Source of the DNA: JAXMHB01 sp046346965
Lineage (GTDB): Bacteria; Pseudomonadota; Gammaproteobacteria; Xanthomonadales; SZUA-5
Direction of reading: 5' to 3'
Assembly (NCBI GenBank): GCA_046346965.1
Contig: JAXMHB010000017.1
Location: 1-64,000, forward strand
Length of the DNA: 64,000 nucleotides
Shown here: piece after piece, positions 7,269-17,193 of the stretch
Layout of the letters: each line of letters opens with the position of its first letter
Position numbering within the stretch: position 1 is the first letter of the stretch
The notes under the pieces: model-generated
What the model was told of the DNA's origin: nothing
Seen by the model: the letters and a program-made list of their open reading frames with translations, nothing else
Databases searched by the model: none
Translations under genes and position numbers: made by a program

Positions 7269-8144
7269 CTACAGCCGCGCCGCCGCGAAGGTGTCGCAGG
7301 CCTGCAACTGGCCGCTCTGGAAACCCGTCGTGAACCAGCGCACGCGCTGTGCACTGGTGCCGTGGGTGAAGGCATCCGGCACCACCTGACCGCGCGACTG
7401 CTTCTGCAGGCGGTCATCGCCGATCGCACTCGCGGTGTTGAGCGCTTCCTCGATATCACCGGCTTCCAGCCACTGATGGCGCGCCTGCGCATGGTGGGCC
7501 CAGACGCCGGCGTAGCAATCTGCCTGCAGTTCCTGGCGCACCAGCATGCCGTTGTCGCCCTCGACGTTTTCGCCGCGCCGGCGCGCTTCGTTCACCCGGC
7601 GCGACACGCCGGTGAGCGTTTGCAGGTGGTGACCGACCTCATGAGCAATCACATAGGCCTCGGCAAAATCGCCGCCACCGCCGAGTCGGCGCTGCATCTC
7701 GTCGAAGAATGCGAGATCGATGTAAACCTGCTGATCGGCCGGGCAGTAGAACGGGCCGACGGCGGAACTGGCCTGGCCGCAGGCGGAATCGACTGCGCCC
7801 TCAAACAACACCAGCGTGGGATTCGGATACGTCTGTCCGCTCGCCTGAAACACCGCGCTCCAGACATCCTCGGTGTCGCCCAGGATGGCGGCGACGAACT
7901 GCCGGCGCGGATCGTTGGCGCGTGCCGCTTCCTCCTCTGGTGTACTCGGCGCCGATGCACTGGTGGTGGTCTGACCTTGCTGACCCGCCAGCATGTTCAG
8001 CACTTCCACCGGACTGACGCCCATGAACCAGCCCACGATCAGCGCGATCGCCAGGCTGCCCAGTCCCAGGCCGCCGGCGCGCACGCCAGCGCGGCCGCGC
8101 CGGTCCTCGATATTGGAACTCTGCCGCGCGCGCTCCCACTTCAT
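7269..8144 (-). CDS. YpfJ-family neutral zinc metallopeptidase (KPN_00809/UPF0477 type)
   Basis: This 291-residue membrane-anchored protein starts MKWERARQSSNIEDRRG, the usual opening of the YpfJ family. One transmembrane helix follows (about 27-43). The presumed periplasmic domain carries zinc motif HEVGHH (His168, Glu169, His172), CPADQQVYIDL and the downstream ELQADCYAG acidic motif. The ATG at 8144 has a good GGAGG ribosome-binding site, so longer upstream in-frame starts are rejected. Substrates of this family are not known. It faces alanine dehydrogenase tail to tail and shows no operon partner. Confidence 0.9.
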   Translation of the reverse strand: MKWERARQSSNIEDRRGRAGVRAGGLGLGSLAIALIVGWFMGVSPVEVLNMLAGQQGQTTTSASAPSTPEEEAARANDPRRQFVAAILGDTEDVWSAVFQASGQTYPNPTLVLFEGAVDSACGQASSAVGPFYCPADQQVYIDLAFFDEMQRRLGGGGDFAEAYVIAHEVGHHLQTLTGVSRRVNEARRRGENVEGDNGMLVRQELQADCYAGVWAHHAQARHQWLEAGDIEEALNTASAIGDDRLQKQSRGQVVPDAFTHGTSAQRVRWFTTGFQSGQLQACDTFAAARL

Positions 8145-8358
8145 GGCTGCCTCCGGTCCGGTCGCGGCACGCCCTGTGCCGCTCTGAGCCTGGAGCATAG
8201 CCGGGCGGGCGCTCGCAGGCTGTTCGGCAACGGACAGAGCTGCCCGATTTCGAAACCAGCCGCGGCAAGCCGGCCGCGTCGCGCCAGAGACGGGCGCGGA
8301 CCTGATCTTGGGCACAAGCCTTGCTAGAGCGCTGTCCAAATGCATTGGAGCGCCGCCG

Positions 8359-10812
8359 ATGAACGATCTACGCCTTGCCTTGCGGCAATTGCTGGCCCAG
8401 CCGGCGTTTGCGCTGATCGCCATCCTGACGCTGGGCCTCGGCATCGGCGCCAACATCGCCGTCTACACGGTCATCAATGCGGTGCTGCTCAATCCCCTGC
8501 CCTATCCGCAGGCCGATGGGCTGGTGTTCATCGGTCAGACCCGTGAGGGCCGCGAGGGCACTATTCCGGTGGCCTACCCGGACTTCCTGGAATGGCGTGC
8601 GCAGGCGGAGCAGTTCTCCGAGCTGACCTGGATGAACAGCGCGGCGATGAGTCTGTCTGGCGCGCAGGAGCCCGCCAATGTGCGCGTGGCGATGGGGACG
8701 GCGGATCTGTGGCCGATGTTGCGCACGGCCCCGGCGCTGGGGCGCACCTACACGGCGGCCGAGGATCGGCCCGGCGCGGCGCCGGTCGCGGTGCTCAGCC
8801 ATGGGCTATGGCAGCGTCAGTTCGGCGCTGCGCCGGACGTACTGGGACGCAGCATCCTGTTGAATCAGAAGGCTTACACGGTGATCGGCGTGATGCCGCC
8901 GGCGTTCAAGTTCTGGGCCGGCGATCTGTGGGTGCCGGCCGGCCTCGATGCCGACTCCGATCTGCTGCGCGGCCGCGTCATCCGCAATGACTTCTGGGTG
9001 GTCGGGCGGCTCGCCCCAGGCGCCACGCCGGACAGCGCCAGCGAGGAACTGAAGCAGATCTCGCAGCGGCTGGCGCAGGCTTTTCCGGATACCAACCAGG
9101 GCACCGCGGCGGAGGTGACGCGCCTCAGCGACACCGTCGGCGGCAATCTGCGGGCGACCTTGACCGTGCTGCTGCTGGCGGTGGTGTGCGTGTTGCTGAT
9201 CGCCTGCGTCAACGTCGCCAATCTGCTGCTGAACCGCGCAGCGGCGCGTGAGCGCGACTACAGCGTGCGGCTGGCACTCGGCATCACGCCACGGCGCCTG
9301 TTGCGCTCGCTGCTGATCGAGAATCTGCCGCTTGCGCTGCTCGGCACCTTGGCGGGTCTGCTGTTTGCCTACGGCGGTCTGCAAGCGCTGCTCGGCATCC
9401 TGCCGGCCAATATCGTGCCCTCGGAGTCGCGCATCGAGATCAACGGGCCGGTGCTCGGATTCGCGCTGCTGCTGGCCTTCGCCAGTACCCTGGCCTTCGG
9501 CATGCTGGTCGGCTTCAGTCGCTCGATGAAGCTCAACCCGGAGGCGCTGCGCAAGAGCGGCGCCGGCGGCACGCCGCGCCAACAAGGCCTGCGCGGCGCC
9601 ATGGTGGTGGCCGAGGTGGCGCTGGCACTGACCCTGCTGATCTGCGCTGGCCTGCTGGTGCAGGGACTGCAACAGATGCAGCAGCGCGAACCCGGCTTCG
9701 CCACTGACCATCTGCTGGTGCTGCCGGTCGCGCTCAGCGAGACCCGCTACCCCTCGGGCACGGCTTCCACGCAGTTCTACGAGCAGCTGGTCGCCAAAGC
9801 CTCCGCGCTGCCCGGCGTCAGCCAGGCGGCGGCCAGCTTCAATCTGCCGATGATGTGGGGCTCCGGTATCCCGCTGGTGGCCGAAGGGCAGAGCTTCAAC
9901 AGCCTGGACGAGTTGCCGATCGTGCAGATGCACCTGACGCTGGGTGATGTGATCGGCACGCTGGGACTGCAACTGGTGCAGGGCCGTGCGCTGGATGAGC
10001 GCGACCGCCGCGGCTCGGCGCCGGTGATCGTGATCAACGAGAGTGCGGCCCGCCTGTTCTCCAAGGACGCCAGTCCGCTCGGCAAGCGCGTGCTGGTGGG
10101 CTTGCCCGACAATCTGATGCGCCCCGGGCTGCTGCCGGCAGGCGTCGACCAGTTCTGGTGGAGCGAGGTGGTCGGCGTGGTCAAGGATGTGCGCCATTTC
10201 GGGCTGACCGCCGATCCGCCACCTGCGGTGTACATGCCGGTGGCGCAGAGCTGGGATGCGACCATGTTTCGCAACAGCATGCACCTTGTGATGCGCACCG
10301 AAGTCGAGCCGATGACGCTGGCCAGCGCCACCCGCGAGGCGTTGTGGTCGCTGGACCGCGATCAGCCTGCCGATGGCCTGACCAGCATGGATCAAGTGGT
10401 CTATCAGACGCTGGGACAGGTGCGCTTCAACACCGTGTTGCTGGGCTGCTTCGCGCTGCTGGCGCTGCTGCTGGCGGCGATCGGCATCTACGGCGTGGTC
10501 GCCTGGCACGTCACCCAGCGCACTCGCGAGATCAGTCTGCGCATGGCGATCGGTGCGCCGCCGCGGACGCTGGCACGCGCCGAGCTGCGGCGCGGGTTGC
10601 GGCTGGTGTTGATCGGCATCGGCGCCGGTCTGCTGCTGGCGCTTGGCGCCGGCCGACTGCTGGCCGCGCTGCTGGAGGGCATCGATGGCTTCAGTCTGGC
10701 GCTCTATCTGGGCGTGCCGCTGCTACTGCTGGCGATTGCTGCCCTCGCCAGCTGGTGGCCCGCCCATCGCGCCATGCGCATCGACCCGATGCTGAGCCTG
10801 CGCGCCGAGTGA
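8359..10812 (+). CDS. ADOP/MacB-type ABC transporter permease
   Basis: This 817-residue permease is built of two FtsX-like halves. Each half has an N-terminal transmembrane helix or periplasmic MacB-like core followed by a three-helix bundle: first helix about 17-40, bundle about 270-400, hydrophobic segment about 420-440, final bundle about 695-805. The opening MNDLRLALRQLLAQPAFALIAILTLG and the ARERDYSVRLALG and TREISLRMAIGAP coupling segments are typical of ADOP orphan permeases. No ATPase gene is adjacent, so the energising subunit must be encoded elsewhere. The ATG at 8359 has a GGAG site eight bases upstream. The substrate is unknown; export of a peptide, antibiotic or lipoprotein is possible. 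Confidence 0.88.
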   Translation: MNDLRLALRQLLAQPAFALIAILTLGLGIGANIAVYTVINAVLLNPLPYPQADGLVFIGQTREGREGTIPVAYPDFLEWRAQAEQFSELTWMNSAAMSLSGAQEPANVRVAMGTADLWPMLRTAPALGRTYTAAEDRPGAAPVAVLSHGLWQRQFGAAPDVLGRSILLNQKAYTVIGVMPPAFKFWAGDLWVPAGLDADSDLLRGRVIRNDFWVVGRLAPGATPDSASEELKQISQRLAQAFPDTNQGTAAEVTRLSDTVGGNLRATLTVLLLAVVCVLLIACVNVANLLLNRAAARERDYSVRLALGITPRRLLRSLLIENLPLALLGTLAGLLFAYGGLQALLGILPANIVPSESRIEINGPVLGFALLLAFASTLAFGMLVGFSRSMKLNPEALRKSGAGGTPRQQGLRGAMVVAEVALALTLLICAGLLVQGLQQMQQREPGFATDHLLVLPVALSETRYPSGTASTQFYEQLVAKASALPGVSQAAASFNLPMMWGSGIPLVAEGQSFNSLDELPIVQMHLTLGDVIGTLGLQLVQGRALDERDRRGSAPVIVINESAARLFSKDASPLGKRVLVGLPDNLMRPGLLPAGVDQFWWSEVVGVVKDVRHFGLTADPPPAVYMPVAQSWDATMFRNSMHLVMRTEVEPMTLASATREALWSLDRDQPADGLTSMDQVVYQTLGQVRFNTVLLGCFALLALLLAAIGIYGVVAWHVTQRTREISLRMAIGAPPRTLARAELRRGLRLVLIGIGAGLLLALGAGRLLAALLEGIDGFSLALYLGVPLLLLAIAALASWWPAHRAMRIDPMLSLRAE

Positions 10813-10814
10813 GG

Positions 10815-11996
10815 CTAGGCCGCTGCGCGCGCCCACACGCTGCGCAGCGACACCCACAGCAGCAACCCGGCCATCACCAGCAGCGCCAGTTGCTGCATCT
10901 GGATCCAGCCGGTCAGCGTCACCGCACGCCCGGCCAGCAGTGACGAGGCCACCATGGAGGTGAACATCAGCGCATCGTGCACGCCCTGCGCCAGCCCCTT
11001 CTCGTGCGCCTGGTACTGGCGCGTCAGCAGCGCGTTGCCTGCACTGAACAACAAAGACCAACCTATACCCAGCAGCGCCAGCGCGATCACGAAATGGCTG
11101 ACGCTGTGCCCGGCCAGCGCGATCCCCGCGCAGCCACTGATCCCGAGGATGCCAAGCACCATCGCCGGCCGGATGCCGATACGCTCGATCAACAGGCCGC
11201 TGACCAGCATCGGCGCATACATCCCGACCATATGCCATTGCAGCGCGAAGGCCGCATCGGCGAACGGGTAGCCGCAGGCCTGCATGGCCAGCGGGCTCGC
11301 GGTCATCAGCAGATTCATCGTCGACCACGCACCCGCGGACGCCGCCACCGCCAGCACGTAGTCAGGCCGTCGCAGCAGATCGCGCAGGCGCGCCCGACCG
11401 GCCTGCGCAGCGGGCCTCGCCATCGGCGGGAAGCGCAGGACGCGGGTAACCGCGTACACCAGCAGCGCAACGCCTATCAGCCCGAGATAGGTGCCGAGAA
11501 AATGGGTGCCGACCAGGTCCAGCGTGAGCCGGCTCAGGGCGGGCCCCAGAAAGGCGCCGAGCATGCCGCCCGCCAGCACCCAGGACATCGCGCGCGCCTG
11601 CTGACCCGGTCGGCACAGATCGGCCGCGGCAAAGCGCAGGTACTGTCCCGAGGCGTTGTAGATGCCGAACACGAAGGTGCCCAGGCACAGCAGCGCAAAC
11701 GAGCCCGTGGCGATCGCCACGGCCGCCAGCAGCGCCCCGCAGATCGCCGCCAGACAACCGACGGCAAAGCCGGTTGGGCGCCCCTGGCGTTGCATCAGCA
11801 GCGAGATCGGCAGCGTAGACAACGCACCCCCGAGCACGAAACTGGTCACCGGCAGGGTCGCCCAGTGTGGATCGGGCGCGAGCAGCAGACCGGCCAGCCC
11901 GTTGACGCTGACCAGCATCGCGCTACCGGTCAGCAGCAGTCCCTGGCCCAGGCTCAGCAAGGGGATGGCCAGCTGCGGCGGCGTTGCGTTGGACAT
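10815..11996 (-). CDS. MFS transporter
   Basis: This 393-residue inner-membrane protein has about twelve hydrophobic helices. MFS features include a loop 2-3 motif reduced to LLMQRQGRPTGFAVG and the symmetrical loop after helix 8 (LLIERIGIRPAMVLG). The central cytoplasmic loop (ARPAAQAGRARLRDLL) divides the two six-helix halves. The ATG at 11996 (MSNATPPQ) is chosen because helix 1 follows at once; longer in-frame extensions have low-complexity coding. The gene ends two bases from the ABC permease end, convergent. The substrate cannot be predicted from sequence. Confidence 0.85.
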   Translation of the reverse strand: MSNATPPQLAIPLLSLGQGLLLTGSAMLVSVNGLAGLLLAPDPHWATLPVTSFVLGGALSTLPISLLMQRQGRPTGFAVGCLAAICGALLAAVAIATGSFALLCLGTFVFGIYNASGQYLRFAAADLCRPGQQARAMSWVLAGGMLGAFLGPALSRLTLDLVGTHFLGTYLGLIGVALLVYAVTRVLRFPPMARPAAQAGRARLRDLLRRPDYVLAVAASAGAWSTMNLLMTASPLAMQACGYPFADAAFALQWHMVGMYAPMLVSGLLIERIGIRPAMVLGILGISGCAGIALAGHSVSHFVIALALLGIGWSLLFSAGNALLTRQYQAHEKGLAQGVHDALMFTSMVASSLLAGRAVTLTGWIQMQQLALLVMAGLLLWVSLRSVWARAAA

Positions 11997-12147
11997 GCGT
12001 GGGGCTCGGCCGTGAAAGCGCTGCAGCATATCTGCGACCCGGCGGCGCGATTCGATCGAATCTGCCAGAGCGCACGCCCGATGCGCCGTTCCGAGCATTC
12101 CCGCCCGCGAGACGCGCCGCGGCGCAGCGGTCTCGGTGGCAGCGCGC

Positions 12148-13416
12148 TTACTCGAAACCACTCCAGTACAGGCAATCGCCGGTTCCGGGGAAGGCCGGAT
12201 AGCCGTAGCTGCAGCCCAGACGCAGCAGGCCATCGAGCCGCGCAGCGCCATCGCGCCGTTCCAGCAGCACGCGCAGCGCGCTCACGCTGGCGTCGCGGTC
12301 AGCGGCGGCGCCCGTACGCAACAGGCCGCGGGCGTCGGCGAAGGCCACCAACTCGTCGTAAACCTTGGACAGATTCGGTTCCAGCGTGCGGTGCTCGGGA
12401 TCGAGCAGATCCTGATCGACGCCCACTTCCCACAGGTGGCGCAGAGCATGCGGTCCCTGGGTGCAGTCGGGATTGCTCATGTCGACGCCAAAGCCGCGTT
12501 GCACCCCTTGCGGTCCCTGCAGCGGACTGCGATCGGTGCACACGTGGTGCGAGATGCGATCGCCGAGCGCGTGCAGATAGATGCCCAGCCGGGCATTGGC
12601 AGCGCGCCGCGCATCACCGCCGACCACGCTGTCGAAGTTCTCGGCACGCACGGGCCCGTTGGGTTGATTCGCACTGACGACCACCTGAGAGCCGGTCTGA
12701 CTGGTGTAGTTGACGGCCGTCGGTCCGAACACCGAGATCACGCCATCGATGCTCGCCGGCTGCCCCAAGGCGCGCTCGAAGCAGCTCTGACCGAGCGCGT
12801 AATCGCTCCCGGTGTAGATGCTCAGCCCATCGGTGCAGGCCGGACGCGCGTTGCCGCTGCCTGCCAGGGCCCAGGCGCGCAGATGCACCAGAAAACCTTC
12901 GGTCTCGGCATCGCTCAGGTTCGGATGCAGGCCATCGACCGGCGCCGGCGGACCGATACCGTCATCACGCGGCGAGATGAAGTGAAAGTACACGCCGCCA
13001 TCAGCCAGATTGCTGCGCTTGAAACCATCGATCACCGCCGTGGCGAGCTGCCCGCCACCGATGGGCATACCGCTGCGGTCCACCGGCTCGTAGGCGCCGA
13101 GATCGACCGCCTCGTCATACGCCGCTATCCAGTAAGCATCGTCCGCCGTGAACCCGACCCGTTGCGCCATGAAATAAACCGCATCGGTGTGCACGATGCT
13201 GCGGGCATGGGCATAGCCCGCCGTAGCCGCCACCAGCGCCATGGCACGCGTCTCGCAGGCCTGGCTGCTGCTCCCCACCGGCTCGCATTCCGCCGGCAGC
13301 GGCGTGCAGGCCACCACGCCGCTGCCATTGCTCTGCCAACACAGATCCTCGGCAAAGGCCAAGGCCAAGCCTGGCCACATCAGCCCACACACGCCCAGCA
13401 CGCGCCAGATGCCCAT
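12148..13416 (-). CDS. Secreted hypothetical protein with HALGDRISHH motif and SGFE C-terminus
   Basis: This 422-residue protein has a signal peptide (about 1-21, ending LALAFA). It carries about ten cysteines, a His-rich YLHALGDRISHHVC stretch around residue 280, and the terminal sequence DCLYWSGFE. The His/Asp spacing recalls metal-dependent hydrolases such as zinc phospholipase C-like folds, but I cannot match the full set of ligands, so no activity is assigned. A GGAG sequence precedes the ATG. It is the last of three same-strand secreted-protein genes (17020 to 12148). The SGFE tail is shared with a neighbour. Confidence 0.7.
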   Translation of the reverse strand: MGIWRVLGVCGLMWPGLALAFAEDLCWQSNGSGVVACTPLPAECEPVGSSSQACETRAMALVAATAGYAHARSIVHTDAVYFMAQRVGFTADDAYWIAAYDEAVDLGAYEPVDRSGMPIGGGQLATAVIDGFKRSNLADGGVYFHFISPRDDGIGPPAPVDGLHPNLSDAETEGFLVHLRAWALAGSGNARPACTDGLSIYTGSDYALGQSCFERALGQPASIDGVISVFGPTAVNYTSQTGSQVVVSANQPNGPVRAENFDSVVGGDARRAANARLGIYLHALGDRISHHVCTDRSPLQGPQGVQRGFGVDMSNPDCTQGPHALRHLWEVGVDQDLLDPEHRTLEPNLSKVYDELVAFADARGLLRTGAAADRDASVSALRVLLERRDGAARLDGLLRLGCSYGYPAFPGTGDCLYWSGFE

Positions 13417-13509
13417 GGAATCCCCGCTCCCTGTCTTGGTCCAGGCAGCGTAGACCGAGCCGGCGAAGCCTGTTTCTCTGCAGCTGTGCCAGCTGTAAGC
13501 AGATGTTTC

Positions 13510-15267
13510 CTAGAACGAAATCAGCGTCGGCCGGGCCTCGTAGGGACCGAGGTCGATGGTGCCGAACTGGTTCGCTGCAGCCTGGATGTCGACGGGTCGG
13601 CTCAGGCCATCCAAGTCGCCAACTTGCTGAAACGGTCCGCAGGCGCTGGCAATGTCGATGCCGATGGACGGGATCGGATCGAAGCGCTCACCGCCCGCGT
13701 ACAGCCGGTAGTTGTCGCTGGCCGGACCGATGAAGCGCGGCACACCCTGGAACACCGAAGTACTGCTGGGCAGCTGTGTGGTGTTCGGGACCAGCACAAA
13801 CTGCGCGTTGCGGGTGCCGCTGCCCTGGTGAATGACGCCCGTCTGATTGACGATGGCGCAGCGCAGATCAAGGTGCGGCGAGCGCACCAGCGGGCCGCTC
13901 ACGGTGTTGCCGCTGATCGTGGTCTGGCTGATCCACACGGTGTCGTCGTCACCGGTCTTGATCAGCGCGTCGGTCACGCTGTTGGCGACGATCAGCGACT
14001 GCGCGATGGCGTAGTGATCGTAGTGCTGACGGAAATAAATCAATGAGTTGCCGCTGTTGCGGTCGAGCTGGGCGTCGAGCAGATCGGCCTCGGCCACAAA
14101 GCCCTCGGGCCAGAAGCAGCTGAACGGGAAATTGCATCCGGTCGGCGAGCTCCAGTCGAAATAGAAAGCGGCGCCCTCGCCCGGACCGGTGCCACTGGCG
14201 CGGGCGATATTGCCGGTCACTCGATTGCACTGGGTGCCGCTGACGCAGGGCACGGCGGCCGCCGGCGTGCCGGCATCGCGGTTGCGTGCGCTGCGCAGGC
14301 GGATACGCGGATCGGCTACGGTGTCGTTGTAGGCATAACCGGCCGCGCCGCGGTTCGCGCTGTTGCCCTCGATCAGCGTGTCCCACAAGGTCACGCTGGC
14401 GGCGTTGCGCAGCAACAGACCGCCGCCATTGCTGGTTGCGCGGTTGTAGGCGATGCGGTTCGGCGTCTGCGCCCACAAGCTGTAGATACGTACCTTGGCG
14501 TTGCTAACGCTCAGTCCGGCGCCGTGGTAGGCGGTGTTGCCATACAGCACGCCGGCGTTCAAGGGACCGTTGCCGGCCAGGTCCGCATCGCACTGATTCA
14601 GCCGCAAACCGCCGCCTTCGCCGAGGGCGTTGTTGTCGAGAAAGCCGCTGCCCTGCGCGCGCAGCTGCACCGCGCCCTGACGGCAGTAGCCACCGCCGCC
14701 CTCGCTGTAGGCGCTGTTGCTGTAGATCAGCACGTCGTCGCCCAGTTGCAGGACCGTCCCGTTGCCGTCGATGGCCACGCCGCCGCCGTAGCCGGCGCGA
14801 TTGCCGTGGATGCTGCTGGCGACGATCGCCAGAATGCCGCCGTGGCGCGCGTACACGCCGCCGCCGTACTCGTGATTCTCGGCATCGCCGCCGGTGATCT
14901 CGAGGGCGGCCAGACGCACCCGCGAGCGATAGCTGCCGACCACCGCGATCACGCTCTGGGCGGTGCCGCCAGCGCCGTCGATGCGCGTGTAGCCGCCGCT
15001 GGCTTCCGCATCACTGCAGCGCTCAAAGCCACCGCGGAGCTCCACGCTCTCCGGATCATTGATCCGCAGTGCCTGATTGGTATAGCTCAGACTGCGCGTC
15101 AGCAGGATCAGCGAGGGCTGATTGCCATCATTGGCGGCGGCATCCAGCGCCGATTGAATGGTCGAATGCGTGCATCCGGCGCCGAGGCCTACCTTGAAGG
15201 TGGTATCGGCAATCGCGGGTGGCGCCAGCGCAGCGCACAGCAGCGCCCATAGGCAAGACGATTTCAT
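13510..15267 (-). CDS. Secreted right-handed beta-helix protein
   Basis: This 585-residue protein has a 20-residue signal peptide (MKSSCLWALLCAALAPPAIA). Many short repeats then carry GGG-turns (EYGGGVYARHGG, GYGGGVAIDGNG, GEGGGLRLNQCD, SNGGGLLLRNAA), typical of right-handed parallel beta-helices of the Chlamydia Pmp or pectate-lyase-like type. The C-terminus contains GTIDLGPYE, a segment also seen near the end of the next two beta-helix proteins as GAIDVGAFE and HVDIGAFE. The ATG at 15267 has a GAGGAAA ribosome-binding site. It probably acts at or beyond the cell surface; adhesion or polysaccharide binding is possible but unproven. It is paralogous to the gene upstream. Confidence 0.8.
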   Translation of the reverse strand: MKSSCLWALLCAALAPPAIADTTFKVGLGAGCTHSTIQSALDAAANDGNQPSLILLTRSLSYTNQALRINDPESVELRGGFERCSDAEASGGYTRIDGAGGTAQSVIAVVGSYRSRVRLAALEITGGDAENHEYGGGVYARHGGILAIVASSIHGNRAGYGGGVAIDGNGTVLQLGDDVLIYSNSAYSEGGGGYCRQGAVQLRAQGSGFLDNNALGEGGGLRLNQCDADLAGNGPLNAGVLYGNTAYHGAGLSVSNAKVRIYSLWAQTPNRIAYNRATSNGGGLLLRNAASVTLWDTLIEGNSANRGAAGYAYNDTVADPRIRLRSARNRDAGTPAAAVPCVSGTQCNRVTGNIARASGTGPGEGAAFYFDWSSPTGCNFPFSCFWPEGFVAEADLLDAQLDRNSGNSLIYFRQHYDHYAIAQSLIVANSVTDALIKTGDDDTVWISQTTISGNTVSGPLVRSPHLDLRCAIVNQTGVIHQGSGTRNAQFVLVPNTTQLPSSTSVFQGVPRFIGPASDNYRLYAGGERFDPIPSIGIDIASACGPFQQVGDLDGLSRPVDIQAAANQFGTIDLGPYEARPTLISF

Positions 15268-15310
15268 CGCGTGTTTCCTCGTGGGGCGGGCAGCTGCCCG
15301 CGGGGTGGAC

Positions 15311-17020
15311 TCAGTGCTCGAAGCCGCTCTGCAGCAGGCCGTCGGCACTGGCTTCAAAGGCGCCGACATCGATCGCTCCATAGGCGTTGGCGACCAGCGG
15401 ATCGTCGACCGGGCGTGGGCGCTGCTCGATGTCCACGGCCAGATCCGGCACCAGGACCGACGTGCTGCTGGCGTAGTCGAGGGCCAGAGCATCGCGACGC
15501 AGATGCAGATCGCTGGCGCTGACAAAGCCTGGATCGGCCGTCAGATTGCTGCTGACGAAGGGAATGCCGGACAGGTCGTTGGCGATCAGGAAGGCGCTGC
15601 TCACCGATCCGCCGGTCTGCAGCAGCAAGGGCTTGCCGGGCTGCCAGGCCGCCAGATACTGGAGCACGCTGATGCTGTCCTGCCCCCACAGCACCGAGGG
15701 GCCGGCCACGCTGTTGCCGGCGATGCTGATGAAGCTGAGTACCAGCGCGTGCCCGACCACCAGAGCGCTTTGCGTGCCGATCACCTGATTGCCGACGAAA
15801 GCAGCGTTGGCCAGGTCCAACAATCGTCCGGATGCCGGCGTCGCAATGTTGCTGTGGACCACGCTGCCGCCCTGATTGGCGTCGAACAACACGCCGCGCA
15901 GCAATGCGCGGCCCGCGCTATTGCCGTCGAGTTGCAGGGCGATCGCGGCGACGCCGCTGTTGGTCACGCCGGCCACCTGGCTGCGGTTGTCGACAAAGCG
16001 ATTGCAGATCTGTCCGCTCGGGCAGGCGCTGGCGCCGGCGATCAGGCCGCTGCTGGCAAGGCTCAGGTCGTTGCCGCTGGTGCTGCCGCTGCCGTGAATC
16101 AGGATGGCGCCAACATCACTGGCGCTGTTCGCCAGGAACTCCACGTTTTGAATCTGCAGATCCGCGCCATCGCGGCTGTAGAGGGCGCCGCCGCGGCCTT
16201 CGGCCCGATTGGCCTGGACGCGCGTGGGCGTGCTGGCCGCAAAGGAGTACAGCCGCGTGATGGCGGCGGCCCCGAAGGCATAGACGCCGCCGCCATTGCG
16301 CGTCGCCTGATTGTTCCAGAGCACGCCGAAGGGATGGCCGCTGGCCAGATCCAGCGTGCATTGATCGGCGTAGATGCCGCCGCCGTCGCGCGCCGAGTTG
16401 CTGTTGATGATGCCGCGGTCGGCGACCAGCGACAGCGTGGCATTGCGGCAGTAGATGCCGCCGCCATCGCTGCTGGCGATGTTGGAATAGATGCCGCTGT
16501 CGAGCTGCAGGCTGACGCTGACGCTGGTACCGGTCGCCGCGCTGACGGCGAGACCGGCGCCGCGGGCGGCGCGGTTGTTCTGCAATTGCACATTGTGCAG
16601 CGTGATCAGGTGTGGGCCATCGACGACGGCCAAACCGCCGCCATCGCTGCCGCTGTCGCCGTCGCGCAACACCAGATTGCGCAGCGTCACGTTGCCATTG
16701 CCCTGAACGCGGACCACCGCCGCCGCACTGCCGCCCGCGCCGGACAACACGGTCGGGTTGGCGGGGTCGGCGCTGGTGCTGCTGCAATCGGCATAACCAC
16801 CCTGAATCACCACGGTGTCGTTCTGCACCACCAGCGCCTGCGCGCTGTAGGTCCGATTGCGCGCCACGTTGATGACGTCGAGTCCGTTGCCATTTTGCAG
16901 GCCGGCGGTGATCGCGTCCTGCACGTTGGCATGCGTGCATTGCGCCCCCGAGCCCACCGTGTACACATCGGCCGCAGCCGGGGCGCTGATCGCCAGCGCC
17001 AAGATCCACCAACCACGCAT
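15311..17020 (-). CDS. Secreted right-handed beta-helix protein with SGFEH C-terminus
   Basis: This 569-residue protein has a signal peptide (about 1-18, MRGWWILALAISAPAAA). An N-terminal GSGAQCTHANVQDAI segment parallels GLGAGCTHSTIQSAL of the downstream paralogue, so the two arose by duplication. Beta-helix turns (SDGGGLAVVD, SDGGGIYCRN, RDGGGIYADQ, RNGGGVYAFG) span about residues 110-290. The tail includes GAIDVGAFEASADG and ends LLQSGFEH. The ATG at 17020 has a GGGAG site. The downstream paralogue starts 44 bases after its stop, so co-transcription is likely. No enzymatic residues could be identified. Confidence 0.8.
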   Translation of the reverse strand: MRGWWILALAISAPAAADVYTVGSGAQCTHANVQDAITAGLQNGNGLDVINVARNRTYSAQALVVQNDTVVIQGGYADCSSTSADPANPTVLSGAGGSAAAVVRVQGNGNVTLRNLVLRDGDSGSDGGGLAVVDGPHLITLHNVQLQNNRAARGAGLAVSAATGTSVSVSLQLDSGIYSNIASSDGGGIYCRNATLSLVADRGIINSNSARDGGGIYADQCTLDLASGHPFGVLWNNQATRNGGGVYAFGAAAITRLYSFAASTPTRVQANRAEGRGGALYSRDGADLQIQNVEFLANSASDVGAILIHGSGSTSGNDLSLASSGLIAGASACPSGQICNRFVDNRSQVAGVTNSGVAAIALQLDGNSAGRALLRGVLFDANQGGSVVHSNIATPASGRLLDLANAAFVGNQVIGTQSALVVGHALVLSFISIAGNSVAGPSVLWGQDSISVLQYLAAWQPGKPLLLQTGGSVSSAFLIANDLSGIPFVSSNLTADPGFVSASDLHLRRDALALDYASSTSVLVPDLAVDIEQRPRPVDDPLVANAYGAIDVGAFEASADGLLQSGFEH

Positions 17021-17193
17021 CGCAGCCCACTCCCGTCCTGACTGCCTCCACCAGCGCCGTGTGGTCGGCGGCTGCGCCATCCGCCGCCGTTGCCAGCGCA
17101 GAACTGCCACACCGTTGGCAATTCGACCGGGAGATGTCGCAATCGGGCGCCAGACAGCGCTGATCCCAGCAACCGTCCCGCCTAGGTGCTCCC

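Noticed and set aside
12148..13416. Zinc-dependent phospholipase C
   Set aside because: Only a local HALGDRISHH stretch resembles it; the full set of His/Asp/Trp1 ligands is not seen.
12136..17041. Long plus-strand frames opposite the secreted-protein genes
   Set aside because: The minus strand encodes signal peptides, beta-helix repeats and good ribosome-binding sites. The plus-strand frames lack any.
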